64,000 bases of DNA from Calditrichaceae bacterium. GTDB taxonomy: Bacteria; Calditrichota; Calditrichia; RBG-13-44-9; J075. The notes under the pieces are model-generated. The model was not told the DNA's origin. It made no database searches and worked only from the letters and a program-made list of their open reading frames with translations. Shown piece by piece: positions 36,047 through 44,760 of the stretch. Both the position numbers and the translations under genes were made by a program. The stretch is from the NCBI GenBank assembly GCA_013360445.1, contig JABWBP010000031.1, forward strand, positions 1 through 64,000, written 5' to 3'. Position 1 is the stretch's first letter. Every line of letters begins with the position of its first letter.

Positions 36047-36344
36047 TAACGGTTTTGGCGAGCCATCCCCGCAACATCAAGAACGCCCGCTGCATGGCCG
36101 CGCCGTAAATCGCCAGGTAGGCGGCATCGGTAATCAACCTGCTCATCCGCCCATAAACCTTGCCGGTTTCGGCGGCCGGCGCGAATAGAAGCGTTCCCAA
36201 AATTCCTCCGCTCAATAATAGGCTGCATAAAATCCACCGTAAGCGAATCGGTGTTTTCGCGTTTCCGGCAGGGAAAATTCTATCTTCCTCGCGCTTCTGG
36301 AACGCCATTGGCAGAGTGAGTTTATTTTGCCAGACAGGTATCAT
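35811..36344 (-). CDS. Doubtful hypothetical membrane protein overlapping the MBL gene
   Basis: 177 residues if translated from 36344. The first 95 residues lie outside the MBL gene and hold one good membrane helix (LRWILCSLLLSGGILGTLLF) and a weaker one. The last 80 residues are antisense to the MBL gene and read as low-complexity Pro/Arg-rich sequence. A frame-shifted or recently extended small gene, or a chance frame, are all possible. Included because nothing else occupies 36047-36410. Confidence 0.3.
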   Translation of the reverse strand: MIPVWQNKLTLPMAFQKREEDRIFPAGNAKTPIRLRWILCSLLLSGGILGTLLFAPAAETGKVYGRMSRLITDAAYLAIYGAAMQRAFLMLRGWLAKTVIIQRRKAEEPLVLPQSPAPRNAVFRRERFPAPGAALRPAGAGSPRRAERYRNGWPRWWKRSMPGAPAPLHRARGGCLS

Positions 36345-36413
36345 AGTTTGTTGCCTTTCGATCGAGTATTCTGATGATATGCATCCATTCAGCGCCGGCG
36401 TGCACCCCTAACA

Positions 36414-36447
36414 AAAATGGCCGGGTCGTTTCCGATCCGGCCATTTT
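36414..36447. terminator. Bidirectional intrinsic terminator
   Basis: AAAATGGCCGG...CCGGCCATTTT, 11-bp stem with A-run on the left and T-run on the right, placed just after the stop of the DUF4397 lipoprotein gene (minus strand) and downstream of the plus-strand MBL gene. Confidence 0.85.
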
Positions 36448-36468
36448 GGATAGTCAGGATGAAGATGA

Positions 36469-37794
36469 TCAGTTATTGATGATAATTTCCGCGCCTAACG
36501 CCTGGCTGCCGGTTCCCCCCACAAATCCTTTCGCAAAGACCGTATAAATCTTACCATCCTGAAGCGCAATGCCGGGTAAATCTAAAACAACGGTGCTGCT
36601 GCCGGTTAATCGCACTTGCAGGTCATAACTGCCGGCCGGCAGGGGGGTAAAAGGAGTGAACTCTTTGAATGCTTTGTTCCCGATTACCACCGTACCGCTG
36701 GTGAGCGTAATATCCACGGCCGGGGCGTTGGGCGATAGATGCACGAAGCGTACATGGGCATTGCCGGGCGCCGGGGCGGCCAAATCATCATCCAGGCGGA
36801 TGGCGCTGATATTGGATACGCTGTCCACTGCAAAGACGGTGTAGTATTGATCGGCGGCATAGTTCAGGGTTGCATCGATCACCGTCGAAGCGGTTCCGGC
36901 GACGTTGACTTTTACGTTGCGGTCTCCCGCGTCCACTTGCAGGTAACCGGTATTGTTCGGGAATTCCAGGGGCGTGGTATTTACTTTCGCGCCATCCAGC
37001 AACAGGTCTACCCCGGGGGCGTCGGGAGAGGCATGTACTACCATTACGTTTGACATGGGGGTGGCCGGGGTCAAATCCACGAAGGCGTTGCCGGGGTCAT
37101 TATCCACGAACACCCGCACCGCGAAGGGATACAGATCATTGGCATCGAGGGTGCCATGGGCAACCACGCTGAACACCTGCCCGTTAGAAACCGATACCGG
37201 GCTGAACTTTACCACCTCGGTCGTAGAACCGGCCGGGGTCACCACAAACGTATAAGCGCCGGCGTCCACTTCCACGTAGTCTGTAATCCCTTTAAAGGCC
37301 ACGTTGCTGAAAACCGCCGGGCCGCTGCCGGAATTCAGCTTTACATCCACCGCCGGGGCGTCCGGGGAAGCATGTACCATGCGAATCTTGACTTTATTCG
37401 CAACGGGGGTGCGGGCGTCTTCCGCCACGATTGCCTCGATAGCAGCCAGGGCGTTCACTGCGATCACGGTATATTCTTTGTTAGCTTCTACCGGCAGGTT
37501 CGCTTCGATGACCGCGGGGGTGGTGGTACCGGTTGCCGTAACTTTGACATTCCGGGTTCCGGCATTCAGTTCGGCATAACCGGAGGACTCGCCGTACTCC
37601 AGGCCGTTAACGGCAACGGCGCCATCGACCAGAATATCCACCGCCGGCGCGTCATAGCTGGTATGAATGGCGCGCACTTTGGATTTATCTGTCGTCGGAT
37701 TCGTGCCGTTATCATCGTCATCGCTGCAAGAAAGCGCTGCAAACGAAACCAATGCCATCAATAACAAACCACTGAAAAACTTAATGGAACTCAT
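36469..37794 (-). CDS. DUF4397 lipoprotein
   Basis: 441 residues. Lipoprotein signal peptide ending FAALSC, followed at once by SDDDDNG, an acidic linker usual in surface-exposed FCB lipoproteins. Four DUF4397 modules of about 100 residues (RAIHTSYDAPAVDILVDG, RMVHASPDAPAVDVKLN, MVVHASPDAPGVDLLLDG, RFVHLSPNAPAVDITLT). Each is a small beta-sandwich; function unknown, presumably extracellular or envelope. Expressed from its own promoter (37894-37922), flanked by the 9-bp repeats that also occur at the CarH-like/photolyase locus. Terminators lie on both sides. Confidence 0.9.
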   Translation of the reverse strand: MSSIKFFSGLLLMALVSFAALSCSDDDDNGTNPTTDKSKVRAIHTSYDAPAVDILVDGAVAVNGLEYGESSGYAELNAGTRNVKVTATGTTTPAVIEANLPVEANKEYTVIAVNALAAIEAIVAEDARTPVANKVKIRMVHASPDAPAVDVKLNSGSGPAVFSNVAFKGITDYVEVDAGAYTFVVTPAGSTTEVVKFSPVSVSNGQVFSVVAHGTLDANDLYPFAVRVFVDNDPGNAFVDLTPATPMSNVMVVHASPDAPGVDLLLDGAKVNTTPLEFPNNTGYLQVDAGDRNVKVNVAGTASTVIDATLNYAADQYYTVFAVDSVSNISAIRLDDDLAAPAPGNAHVRFVHLSPNAPAVDITLTSGTVVIGNKAFKEFTPFTPLPAGSYDLQVRLTGSSTVVLDLPGIALQDGKIYTVFAKGFVGGTGSQALGAEIIINN

Positions 37795-37873
37795 GGTAAT
37801 TCTCCTTCTGTTTAGGATTAAGGTGAAATCATAAAGTCAACATTCGCCAACTTTTCTATTCTGTTGCCCAAAA

Positions 37874-37955
37874 TGAGCGTTTTGAGCGATTCAATAATAC
37901 ATCACCATAACCGCATAGTCAAGAAAAAATTTAAAAAAATCGCTCAAATCGCTCA
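37874..37955 (-). promoter_or_regulatory. Promoter of the DUF4397 lipoprotein gene with two repeat pairs (site B)
   Basis: Minus strand: TTGACT (37922-37917), 17-bp spacer, TATTAT (37899-37894). Upstream, two perfect 9-bp units TGAGCGATT (37955-37938), 15 bp from the -35 box. Downstream, two bases after the -10 box, an inverted pair (TGAGCGTTT TGAGCGATT on the plus strand, 37874-37891). The -10 to downstream-pair distance is the same as at site C. Confidence 0.8.
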
Positions 37956-37961
37956 AAAAAT

Positions 37962-37989
37962 AAGAAGGAGCGCCGTAAAGCGCTCCTTC
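37962..37989 (-). terminator. Intrinsic terminator upstream of the DUF4397 lipoprotein promoter
   Basis: GAAGGAGCGC-cgtaaa-GCGCTCCTTC, 10-bp stem; on the minus strand it is followed by TTATTTTTT. It would insulate the promoter at 37894-37922 from transcripts of the gene at 38108. Confidence 0.8.
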
Positions 37990-38066
37990 CAGGTACTGAC
38001 TTAGAGGAGGGTATGAGAGGTAGGTTTTGTAAGATGCGATACCACTACACTATTTTTGTGAAAAAC

Positions 38067-38100
38067 ACCGGCGGAAACACGTCCGTTGCGATCCGCCGGT
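38067..38100 (-). terminator. Intrinsic terminator of the secreted DUF4397 gene
   Basis: ACCGGCGGA...TCCGCCGGT, 9-bp stem, followed on the minus strand by GTTTTTC. It lies seven bases after the stop codon at 38108. Confidence 0.85.
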
Positions 38101-38107
38101 GAGAGGT

Positions 38108-40456
38108 TTACTTCATTAAGACCATCTTCTTGATCGCCTGGAAATTACCCGCCTCGATACGATAGAAGTACACACCCGATACCAGGTTGGCGGCGTCGAA
38201 ATTCAGCCGGTGCACCCCGGCCTCGAAACGCCGCCCGCTCGCCACCGTGGCCACTTCCTGGCCGAGCAGGTTGAATACCCGCACGGTCACCTCTTCCGCC
38301 ACGGGAAGCGCGAAGGAGATGGTGGTGGAAGGATTGAAGGGGTTGGGATAATTCTGGAACAGCTCGAATTCCTTCACCACCGCAGGGGTTGCATCGTTGA
38401 TGCCCACCGGAACCGCCGGCAAGGCGATGGCCGGGCCGCCGGCCGGCAGGGTGACGTAGAGACCGAACCCGGGGCCGTTCTGGTTGGCGCTAGGATCGAA
38501 AAACCCGGAGGCATAGACCACGAAGGCGCTGCCGCTAAGTCCCAGGGTCCCCAGGGGAGCGGAGTAAGAAGCCACGGTAACGGTTCCGCTGGCATCCTTT
38601 ATATCAATGGTATAATCCAGCGCGGGAACGGAGAGGTAATCGGTGAAATCCCCGTAGGCGGCGTCGTTTACCAGGGTTCCCACGTTGCGGGCCACCACGT
38701 CAACCGTGGGAGCGTCGGAAGAGCCGTGCAGTACCGCAAAATCCGCGTTGCTACCGGTCCCGCTCTCCTGCGCGTCGGCGTTGATGAACAGGGTAAAAGC
38801 GGTGCTGCGACCGTCCGGATTGGGCGCAAATTGCGCGGGATTCAACACCCCGTTGGCCACGGCCACGTAGCTTGCCCCGCCCAACAAGGTCGCCGCGAAG
38901 TTTTTCAGGGTATCATTGACAGAAGTGCTGTTGCCGGGGGCCACGCCGATATTCAGGAGGACGCCGGCCGGCGCATCTATAAAAGGAGTGGCGGTGCGGA
39001 ACACGAAATCATCCAACAATAAACCGCCGTTCAGGTACACGTCCACCACGGAGGCCGCGGGATCGGCGGCGTTGTGAATCACCTGAAGCCGGGCAGTGGT
39101 CAGCGCCGGCAGCTCGATCACCGCGCCGTTGGGCAGAACCGCGATGAGGCCGAACGCCGGGCCGTTCTGGTTGTTAGCGGGATTCAGGAAACCGGAAGCG
39201 ATCACCGCCGCCGCGCCGCCGCCCAGGGTAGAAAGATCCGCTGCGAAGGAAGCCACCACCACGCTGCCGCTGCTATCCGCCACGTCGATGACATAGGACG
39301 CCGCCGGAACGGTGAGGTAGCCGCTGACCGCGGTGTAGGGGACGTTGTTCAAGAGGGTTCCCACCCCGCGGGCGATGATGTCAACCGTGGGCGCGTCGGT
39401 GGAGCCGTGCACGGCGTAGAAATCAACCCCGGCGCCGCTGCCGGTTTCCCGGGCCATGGGCTGCACCAACAGTTGGAAAGCGGTGCTGATGCCGTCGGGA
39501 TTAGGCGCGAAATTGGCCGGGTTGAGCACCCCGTTGGCGATAGCCGCGAAGGTGCCCCCGGCGGTCAATACTACCGGAATATTGACCAGGGTGTCATTTA
39601 CCGAAGTGCTGTTGCCCGGCGCTACCCCGATATTCAGGGTTACCCCGGCAGGCACGTCGATAAAGGGAGTTGCGGCGCGGAAAGCGAAATTATCTAATAG
39701 TACGGCGTCATTCACATAGATGTCAACCAGCGCGGCGGCCGGGTCGGCGGCGTTGTGGATCACCTGCAAGCGCGCCGTGGAAGCGCCCTGCCCTTCTAAG
39801 ATGAAGTGATCTACCCAGACATTGTCGGAGTTGGTGCCGGTCGGCCCGCCGTCAACAATATAGTAGTTGACCGCCACGTAAACCTGGCTGCCGGCAAAAG
39901 GAGTCATGTCAAAGCTGAATTGAGTCCAGTTGCCGATGGGGCCGGGCACGTAGAAATAAGCGATCTCGGTAAAATTGGCCGGAGCAGGAGTAGTCGTGGA
40001 AATCAAGACCTTCAGCGAATCGGGATATAATCCCCCGATCGCCCCGGCGAAGAAATGCAGGCTGTCGCCGGCTTCGATCATCGGTAACTGCGGCGAAATC
40101 AGCCATTCATCGATCAGGCCGCTGGCGTTGGCATTCTGAAAGCTGCTGAACCAGAAGCTCTGCCCGGCGTGGGGAAGCACGCTGCCGCCGGTATAGTTGA
40201 GCTGCTGCACGAACGCCCAGGCGCCGCCGCTGCCGTCGTTATCGATCACCTGCCAGTCGGAAGGTACAGTCGTGGTGTTGAAAGTTTCCTCCCACTTGAT
40301 AACGCCGTTGGGCGTAAACTGGGGAGCTGCATTGCCGTCTATACTGGTATATACCGGCGATTTGATGGGTCGAAGGCCTTCTTGCGCAAAACCGAAAGCG
40401 ATAAGGGCAATCAGCGCCACTAACGCCCGGGAAACTAATTTATGAATCTTTGCCAT
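38108..40456 (-). CDS. Secreted multi-domain protein: adhesin-type domain, DUF4397 modules, T9SS sorting tail
   Basis: 782 residues from ATG 40456 (GGAGGTAATT upstream); the open frame begins at 40537 but those 27 residues are not signal-like. Signal peptide (KLVSRALVALIALIAFGFAQ). A cleaved-adhesin/choice-of-anchor-like jelly roll (about 55-235: WEETFNTTTVPSDWQVID, SFWFSSFQ, DEWLISPQLP), then two tandem pairs of DUF4397 modules (TARLQVIHNAADPAA occurs twice). Last comes the C-terminal type IX sorting domain of about 80 residues (ELFQNYPNPFNPSTTISF to the end, NFQAIKKMVLMK). It would be exported by SecYEG and then T9SS to the surface. Promoter at 40643-40671 with the 9-bp repeats. Confidence 0.9.
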   Translation of the reverse strand: MAKIHKLVSRALVALIALIAFGFAQEGLRPIKSPVYTSIDGNAAPQFTPNGVIKWEETFNTTTVPSDWQVIDNDGSGGAWAFVQQLNYTGGSVLPHAGQSFWFSSFQNANASGLIDEWLISPQLPMIEAGDSLHFFAGAIGGLYPDSLKVLISTTTPAPANFTEIAYFYVPGPIGNWTQFSFDMTPFAGSQVYVAVNYYIVDGGPTGTNSDNVWVDHFILEGQGASTARLQVIHNAADPAAALVDIYVNDAVLLDNFAFRAATPFIDVPAGVTLNIGVAPGNSTSVNDTLVNIPVVLTAGGTFAAIANGVLNPANFAPNPDGISTAFQLLVQPMARETGSGAGVDFYAVHGSTDAPTVDIIARGVGTLLNNVPYTAVSGYLTVPAASYVIDVADSSGSVVVASFAADLSTLGGGAAAVIASGFLNPANNQNGPAFGLIAVLPNGAVIELPALTTARLQVIHNAADPAASVVDVYLNGGLLLDDFVFRTATPFIDAPAGVLLNIGVAPGNSTSVNDTLKNFAATLLGGASYVAVANGVLNPAQFAPNPDGRSTAFTLFINADAQESGTGSNADFAVLHGSSDAPTVDVVARNVGTLVNDAAYGDFTDYLSVPALDYTIDIKDASGTVTVASYSAPLGTLGLSGSAFVVYASGFFDPSANQNGPGFGLYVTLPAGGPAIALPAVPVGINDATPAVVKEFELFQNYPNPFNPSTTISFALPVAEEVTVRVFNLLGQEVATVASGRRFEAGVHRLNFDAANLVSGVYFYRIEAGNFQAIKKMVLMK

Positions 40457-40868
40457 AATTACCTCCAATCGTTTGAATTGGTTAAAATTGTTTGTTCCTC
40501 TGCCTCGTTGTTCTATTCTCATCCCAAAAGAAACCACTTGTAGAATTCTCTGCTACGTTTCACAAAGACCGGCTTTGCTTTTCTCGTTCCATGAGATTCA
40601 TCAAAACGCTCGAAATACAAAATAAGCGTTTTGAGCGATTCAATAATACACTTCTGAAATTTATTTGTCAAGAGAAAATTTAAAAAAATCGCTCAAATCG
40701 CCTTTTTGCTTGATAACGTCCTGCGACGCAGAAAATCAGGGGTTGTAATTTCCTTGAGACAGGCGTTATTTTTGGCGGTGTGGAAACTGCTAACAAGGTT
40801 CGGCATAAAAAAGCCGGAAGGGATCATTCAGCCGGGGCGTTCAACCGGCATTTCTACCAGGACCACGC
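40457..40868. other. Upstream region of the secreted DUF4397 gene
   Basis: Holds the promoter and repeat pairs at 40623-40704, and a long untranslated leader (about 180 bp from the start site near 40636 to the ATG at 40456). 40705-40868 has no gene. It includes AAAAAAGCCGG...CCGGC, which may terminate minus-strand readthrough. Confidence 0.5.
40623..40704 (-). promoter_or_regulatory. Promoter of the secreted DUF4397 gene with two repeat pairs (site C)
   Basis: Minus strand: TTGACA (40671-40666), 17-bp spacer, TATTAT (40648-40643). Upstream pair at 40687-40704, the proximal unit perfect (AATCGCTCA) and the distal degenerate (AATCGCCTT), 15 bp from the -35 box. Downstream pair at 40623-40640 (TAAGCGTTT TGAGCGATT), two bases from the -10 box. 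Same geometry as site B although the surrounding sequence has diverged. Confidence 0.8.
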
Positions 40869-43499
40869 TTGAAGCGCTTGCATGATAAACAAAACCGGCC
40901 CCGCTCCGGTTGGGAAACGGGGCCGAGAAAATCCGCCTGGAGGCGAGGGGCGCTGGCGATATTGCTGCTGGGCCCGGCGCTGGCGCTCTCCCAGCCGCTC
41001 GACACCCTCCAGGCCGGCGTTCCCGATACGCTGAGCGCCGACACCGCTCCCGATACCCTCCTTACCCTCACCCCTCCCCCGCGCAGCCAGGTAGAAGGCC
41101 CGGTAAGATACTGGGCGGAGAATATCGATTTTTCGCTGCCGGAGCAATTGACCCTGCTGGAGGGAAACGCGAAAATCGTTTACCAGAACGTCACCCTCAC
41201 GGCCGGGAAAATTGAAATTTTCTGGGAGCGCAATCGCCTGGCCGCGGAGGGATTGGCCGATTCCACGGACTCCCTGGGAAACCCGGTTTACCGCGGCCTG
41301 CCGGTGCTCACGGAACAGGGCGAGGAGCCGATCCGCGGTTTCCGGCTGGAGTACGATTTCGCCAATAACCGGGGAAAGGTACTGGAGGGCCGCACCAATA
41401 TGGATCCGGGGCACTATCACGGGAAGGATATCCGTAAGGTGGGGCAGGAAACCCTGCTGATCAAGGACGGCTATTTCACCACCTGCGACAATGAAGAGCA
41501 TCCGCACTATTATTTCCGCAGCTCCAAAATGCGGGTGCGGGTGAAGAAGCAGGCGGTGGTACAGCCGGTCATTTTGTATATCGCCGACGTGCCCGTGCTG
41601 GCGGCGCCCTTTGCGGTGTTCTCCCTGCAACGGGGGCGGCGCTCCGGGATCATCATTCCCAAGTTCGGGCAGACCAATTTCGGGGGGCGTTATTTGCAAG
41701 ATTTTGGATACTACTGGGCGCCCAGCCAATACTGGGATTTTACTGCCCTGGCCACTTTCTATGAGAAAACCGGGATGGTCTATAACGGCCAGTTTCAATA
41801 CAACAAAAGATATGTTTACAACGGGCGGTTGAACGGCAGTTACTCTCCCAAGGACGTACGCACCGGCCAACCCGTGCAGCGCTGGCAAATCGGTTTCGAC
41901 CACTTCCACCAGGTCAGCCCCACCTTCACCATTAGCGGAAATGGGCGGTTCGTCAGCGACCAGGATTTTTTGAAAGATTATTATTCGGATTTTGACCAGC
42001 GCACCAACCAGACCCTGACCACCAACGTCTCCGCCAAGAAGACCCTTCCCGGTTCCCGCACCCTCTCGTTGAACATGCGCCGCACCGAGAACCTGCAAAC
42101 CGGGCGGTTAGATTATGATTTCCCGGATTTGCAGTTCCGGCAGCCCTCGCTCAGCCTTTTCCCGGCCAAATCCAGCCGCCCGGCCTGGTACAACAATATC
42201 CGCTACAGCTACAACTCCAGCCTGAAGTCCAGCGGCTCCAAAATCCCGATCATCGATGACAGCACCGGCCAAACCCTGCGCTTCGAGCGTTCCTCCGCCA
42301 GCGGGTGGGGGCATGACATCGTGCCCTCGTTTTCGACCAAAGTCTTGAAATATATCAACCTGACCCCTTCCCTGCAATTCCAGGAATTGTGGGTGAAGGA
42401 GTACCTGAATTACCGCTTTGTGGACTCCCTGAACGCGGTGGTAGCGGATACGGTGCAGGGATTTCGCGCCCGCCACCTGTTCACCGGCATCGGCCTGGGC
42501 GCCCGCACCACTTTTTACGGGTTATGGGAAATGCCCTTCACTTCCCTGAAGGTGATTCGCCATAAAATCGATCCGAACATCGGCTTCCGCTATCAACCGG
42601 ATTACTCTGCGGAAAGCTTCGGATACTATCAAACCTTTGCGGATACGAACGGGCAAATCATCAAGCGCGACCGTTTCGAGAAAAACCCCTTTGGAAGCCG
42701 CACTCCCCAGGGGAAGGTCAGCGCCGTCACCATCGGGGTGAGCAACCTTTTCCAGGGAAAACTGCTGCGTAAAGAGGAGGAAAAAAAGATCGACCTGTTC
42801 CGGCTCGATTTCAACACTGCCTGCAATTTTGCGCTGGACAGCCTGCAATGGAGCGACCTGAGCACCACTTTCCAGGCCAAACCCCTCAACCGCTTGAATA
42901 TTACCGCCAACGCCCGGCACAGTTTTTATAAAAAGTCGCCCGACGGCCGCGGGCGGGCCAATGAGTTCGTCTGGTCGGATGGATTCGCTTTCCCGGATTT
43001 GCTGAATTGGAGCGCGAACGTCAACTACGGGTTGAGCCTGCGCCCCCCCTCTCCCAAAACCGCCGCTCAAGCCCCCGCGGATACGCTGTCGGAAGCCGGC
43101 GAGGAGTACAGCCTTCTCCAGGACGACACCGACATCCTGGCCAGCCGCGATTTCGAAGATTTCAAGGGGCTGGATATTCCCTGGAGCGTGGATTTGAATT
43201 TTGCCTACAGTTACAGCGATAACGGCCAGACCGTTACCCGGCGGTTCGACGCCTCCACCAGCGCCCGGCTGCGCCTCACCAAAAACTGGAATATCTCCTA
43301 CAGCAACCGGGTAAACATAGAAGAGCGGGAGTTGGTGGACCAGCGCTTCCGGATCGAGCGCGATTTGCACTGCTGGGTGCTCAATTTCGAGTGGTCGCCC
43401 AACCCCAATTTCGGGTATTACCGGCTGGAAATCCGCATCAAGGAACCAATCTTAAGGGATTTGAAAGTGACCAAGACGGCAACCGGCACGCCGTTTTGA
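40869..43499 (+). CDS. LptD/OstA-like outer membrane assembly protein
   Basis: 876 residues. Hydrophobic signal segment (about 27-42, ALAILLLGPALALSQ). OstA-type beta-jelly-roll in about 75-215 (YWAENIDFSLPEQLTLLEGNA, YHGKDIRKVGQETLLIKDGYFTTCDNEEHPHY), then a large barrel with family markers FGQTNFGGRYLQDFGYYWAP. Members insert lipopolysaccharide-like molecules into the outer membrane or are FCB paralogues of LptD. One Cys of the usual disulfide set is visible (FTTCD). The frame opens at a TTG (40869) with no good ribosome site. The true start is uncertain but must precede the signal segment. Confidence 0.83.
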   Translation: MKRLHDKQNRPRSGWETGPRKSAWRRGALAILLLGPALALSQPLDTLQAGVPDTLSADTAPDTLLTLTPPPRSQVEGPVRYWAENIDFSLPEQLTLLEGNAKIVYQNVTLTAGKIEIFWERNRLAAEGLADSTDSLGNPVYRGLPVLTEQGEEPIRGFRLEYDFANNRGKVLEGRTNMDPGHYHGKDIRKVGQETLLIKDGYFTTCDNEEHPHYYFRSSKMRVRVKKQAVVQPVILYIADVPVLAAPFAVFSLQRGRRSGIIIPKFGQTNFGGRYLQDFGYYWAPSQYWDFTALATFYEKTGMVYNGQFQYNKRYVYNGRLNGSYSPKDVRTGQPVQRWQIGFDHFHQVSPTFTISGNGRFVSDQDFLKDYYSDFDQRTNQTLTTNVSAKKTLPGSRTLSLNMRRTENLQTGRLDYDFPDLQFRQPSLSLFPAKSSRPAWYNNIRYSYNSSLKSSGSKIPIIDDSTGQTLRFERSSASGWGHDIVPSFSTKVLKYINLTPSLQFQELWVKEYLNYRFVDSLNAVVADTVQGFRARHLFTGIGLGARTTFYGLWEMPFTSLKVIRHKIDPNIGFRYQPDYSAESFGYYQTFADTNGQIIKRDRFEKNPFGSRTPQGKVSAVTIGVSNLFQGKLLRKEEEKKIDLFRLDFNTACNFALDSLQWSDLSTTFQAKPLNRLNITANARHSFYKKSPDGRGRANEFVWSDGFAFPDLLNWSANVNYGLSLRPPSPKTAAQAPADTLSEAGEEYSLLQDDTDILASRDFEDFKGLDIPWSVDLNFAYSYSDNGQTVTRRFDASTSARLRLTKNWNISYSNRVNIEERELVDQRFRIERDLHCWVLNFEWSPNPNFGYYRLEIRIKEPILRDLKVTKTATGTPF

Positions 43500-43519
43500 G
43501 CCTGAAATCCCGGGGAGCC

Positions 43520-43612
43520 GGGGTAAAGCGTATTTCGTATTGCGTAGTGCGTATTCCGTTTTTGTTACGCATTACGTTTTACGAAATACGCAATACGAAA
43601 TATGCATCACGC
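43520..43612. repeat. GTATTGCGTAGTGCG / TACGCATTACG word array
   Basis: Same family as 6428-6520, left and right arms complementary. It ends 19 bases before the DUF2064 gene start, so it lies in that gene's leader. Confidence 0.85.
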
Positions 43613-43630
43613 TTCACCATTTCCCAGGCA

Positions 43631-44320
43631 ATGAACGGAAAAGGCAACCTGTTGATCATTTACGTCAAAGCGCCCCGGGCGGGAACGGTAAAAACCCGCC
43701 TGCTGAAGGAATTCAGCGCGGAAGAGGCGCTGGCGCTCTATCGGGCCATGGCGGAGGACCTGATTGCCCGGCTGCGGGATTCCGGCGCCTTCGCCCTGCA
43801 GATCCATTTTACCCCGGAAGACGCCGCGGAAGAGATCAAAAGTTGGCTGGGCGGGGACCTTACCCTGCGCCCGCAACAGGGAAGGGACTTAGGCGAGAGA
43901 ATGCACGGTTCTTTCGCGGCGGCGTTCCGGGAGGGGTTCCCCAAAGCGGCGATCATCGGGAGCGATCTGCCCACCCTGGCGCATTCCCGGGTGGTGGAAG
44001 CGTTCCGGGAATTAGACCAGCGCGAAGTGGTGTTGGGGCCGGGCGAAGACGGGGGTTATTACCTGATCGCCCTCAAATCCCCGCGCCCGGAATTGTTTGC
44101 GGAGGTCGAATGGAGCAGCCCGGCGGTTCTCTCCCGCACCCTGGAAAATGCTTCCCGGGGCGGCCTGAATCTGATTCAACTGCCCCGGGAGAGCGACCTG
44201 GATACCGCCGCAGATGCCCGGCGCCTTTGGGAATCGTTCCACGGGGAGGGGGAAGCGGTGCAGCGGAAGCTGGCGCCGCGCACTTTTGCGGTGTTGGCAA
44301 AACGGTTCAGCGGCCGGTAG
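43631..44320 (+). CDS. DUF2064 / TIGR04282-type glycosyltransferase-like protein
   Basis: 229 residues from ATG 43631; upstream in-frame codons come from the repeat array. GT-A nucleotidyl/glycosyl transferase fold: LLIIYVKAPRAGTVKTRLLKEF (nucleotide loop), QGRDLGERMHGSF, AIIGSDLPTL (DxD-like), VLGPGEDGGYYLIAL. The family is often linked with polyprenyl-sugar or arsenosugar genes, none of which are here. Acceptor unknown. Confidence 0.87.
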   Translation: MNGKGNLLIIYVKAPRAGTVKTRLLKEFSAEEALALYRAMAEDLIARLRDSGAFALQIHFTPEDAAEEIKSWLGGDLTLRPQQGRDLGERMHGSFAAAFREGFPKAAIIGSDLPTLAHSRVVEAFRELDQREVVLGPGEDGGYYLIALKSPRPELFAEVEWSSPAVLSRTLENASRGGLNLIQLPRESDLDTAADARRLWESFHGEGEAVQRKLAPRTFAVLAKRFSGR

Positions 44321-44760
44321 GAAGGGAGTAGGGCAGGAGCAGGTGGCAGGGGCAGAAGCAGGGACGGGGCGCAGTAAAAACATGGTTGCTACTGCTGCCG
44401 CATACTGCCCCCTGCCTCTGCCACATGTCCCTACCCCCTGCTCCTGCCCCCTGCTCCTGCTCCTGCCCCCTGCTCCTGCCCCTGCCACCTGCTCCTCCCC
44501 CTGCCACCTGCTCCTCCCCCTGCCACCTGCTCCTCCCCCTGCCACCTGCTCCTCCCCCCTGCCGCCTCACGCGTTTATAAAATCTTTTACCCCGGAGCAT
44601 GAGAAATCTATCAACGCTCTTTTCGCCGGGGACCTTATTTTCCGCCTGTTGCAAGCGGTATCGCACCGAGGTTAATTGAAAAGGGGCGGCGCTCCGAGAG
44701 GAAAATAGCCGGGAACATCGAGAGCGATGCCCGGCATCCCAAACCATCTCAGGAAGGCGG
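44321..44760. repeat. 440-bp region dominated by CCTGCTCCTGCC array
   Basis: GGGCAGGAGCAGGTGGCAGGGGCAGAAGC (44333-44361) on the left is answered by many CCCCTGCTCCTGCCACCTGCTCC units to 44568. The right half is expanded, and CCTGCCACCTGCTCCTCCC repeats almost exactly four times with a period of about 18 bp. The rest (44570-44760) is leader of the CAP gene. The overlapping open frames are low-complexity and not credible genes. Confidence 0.85.
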
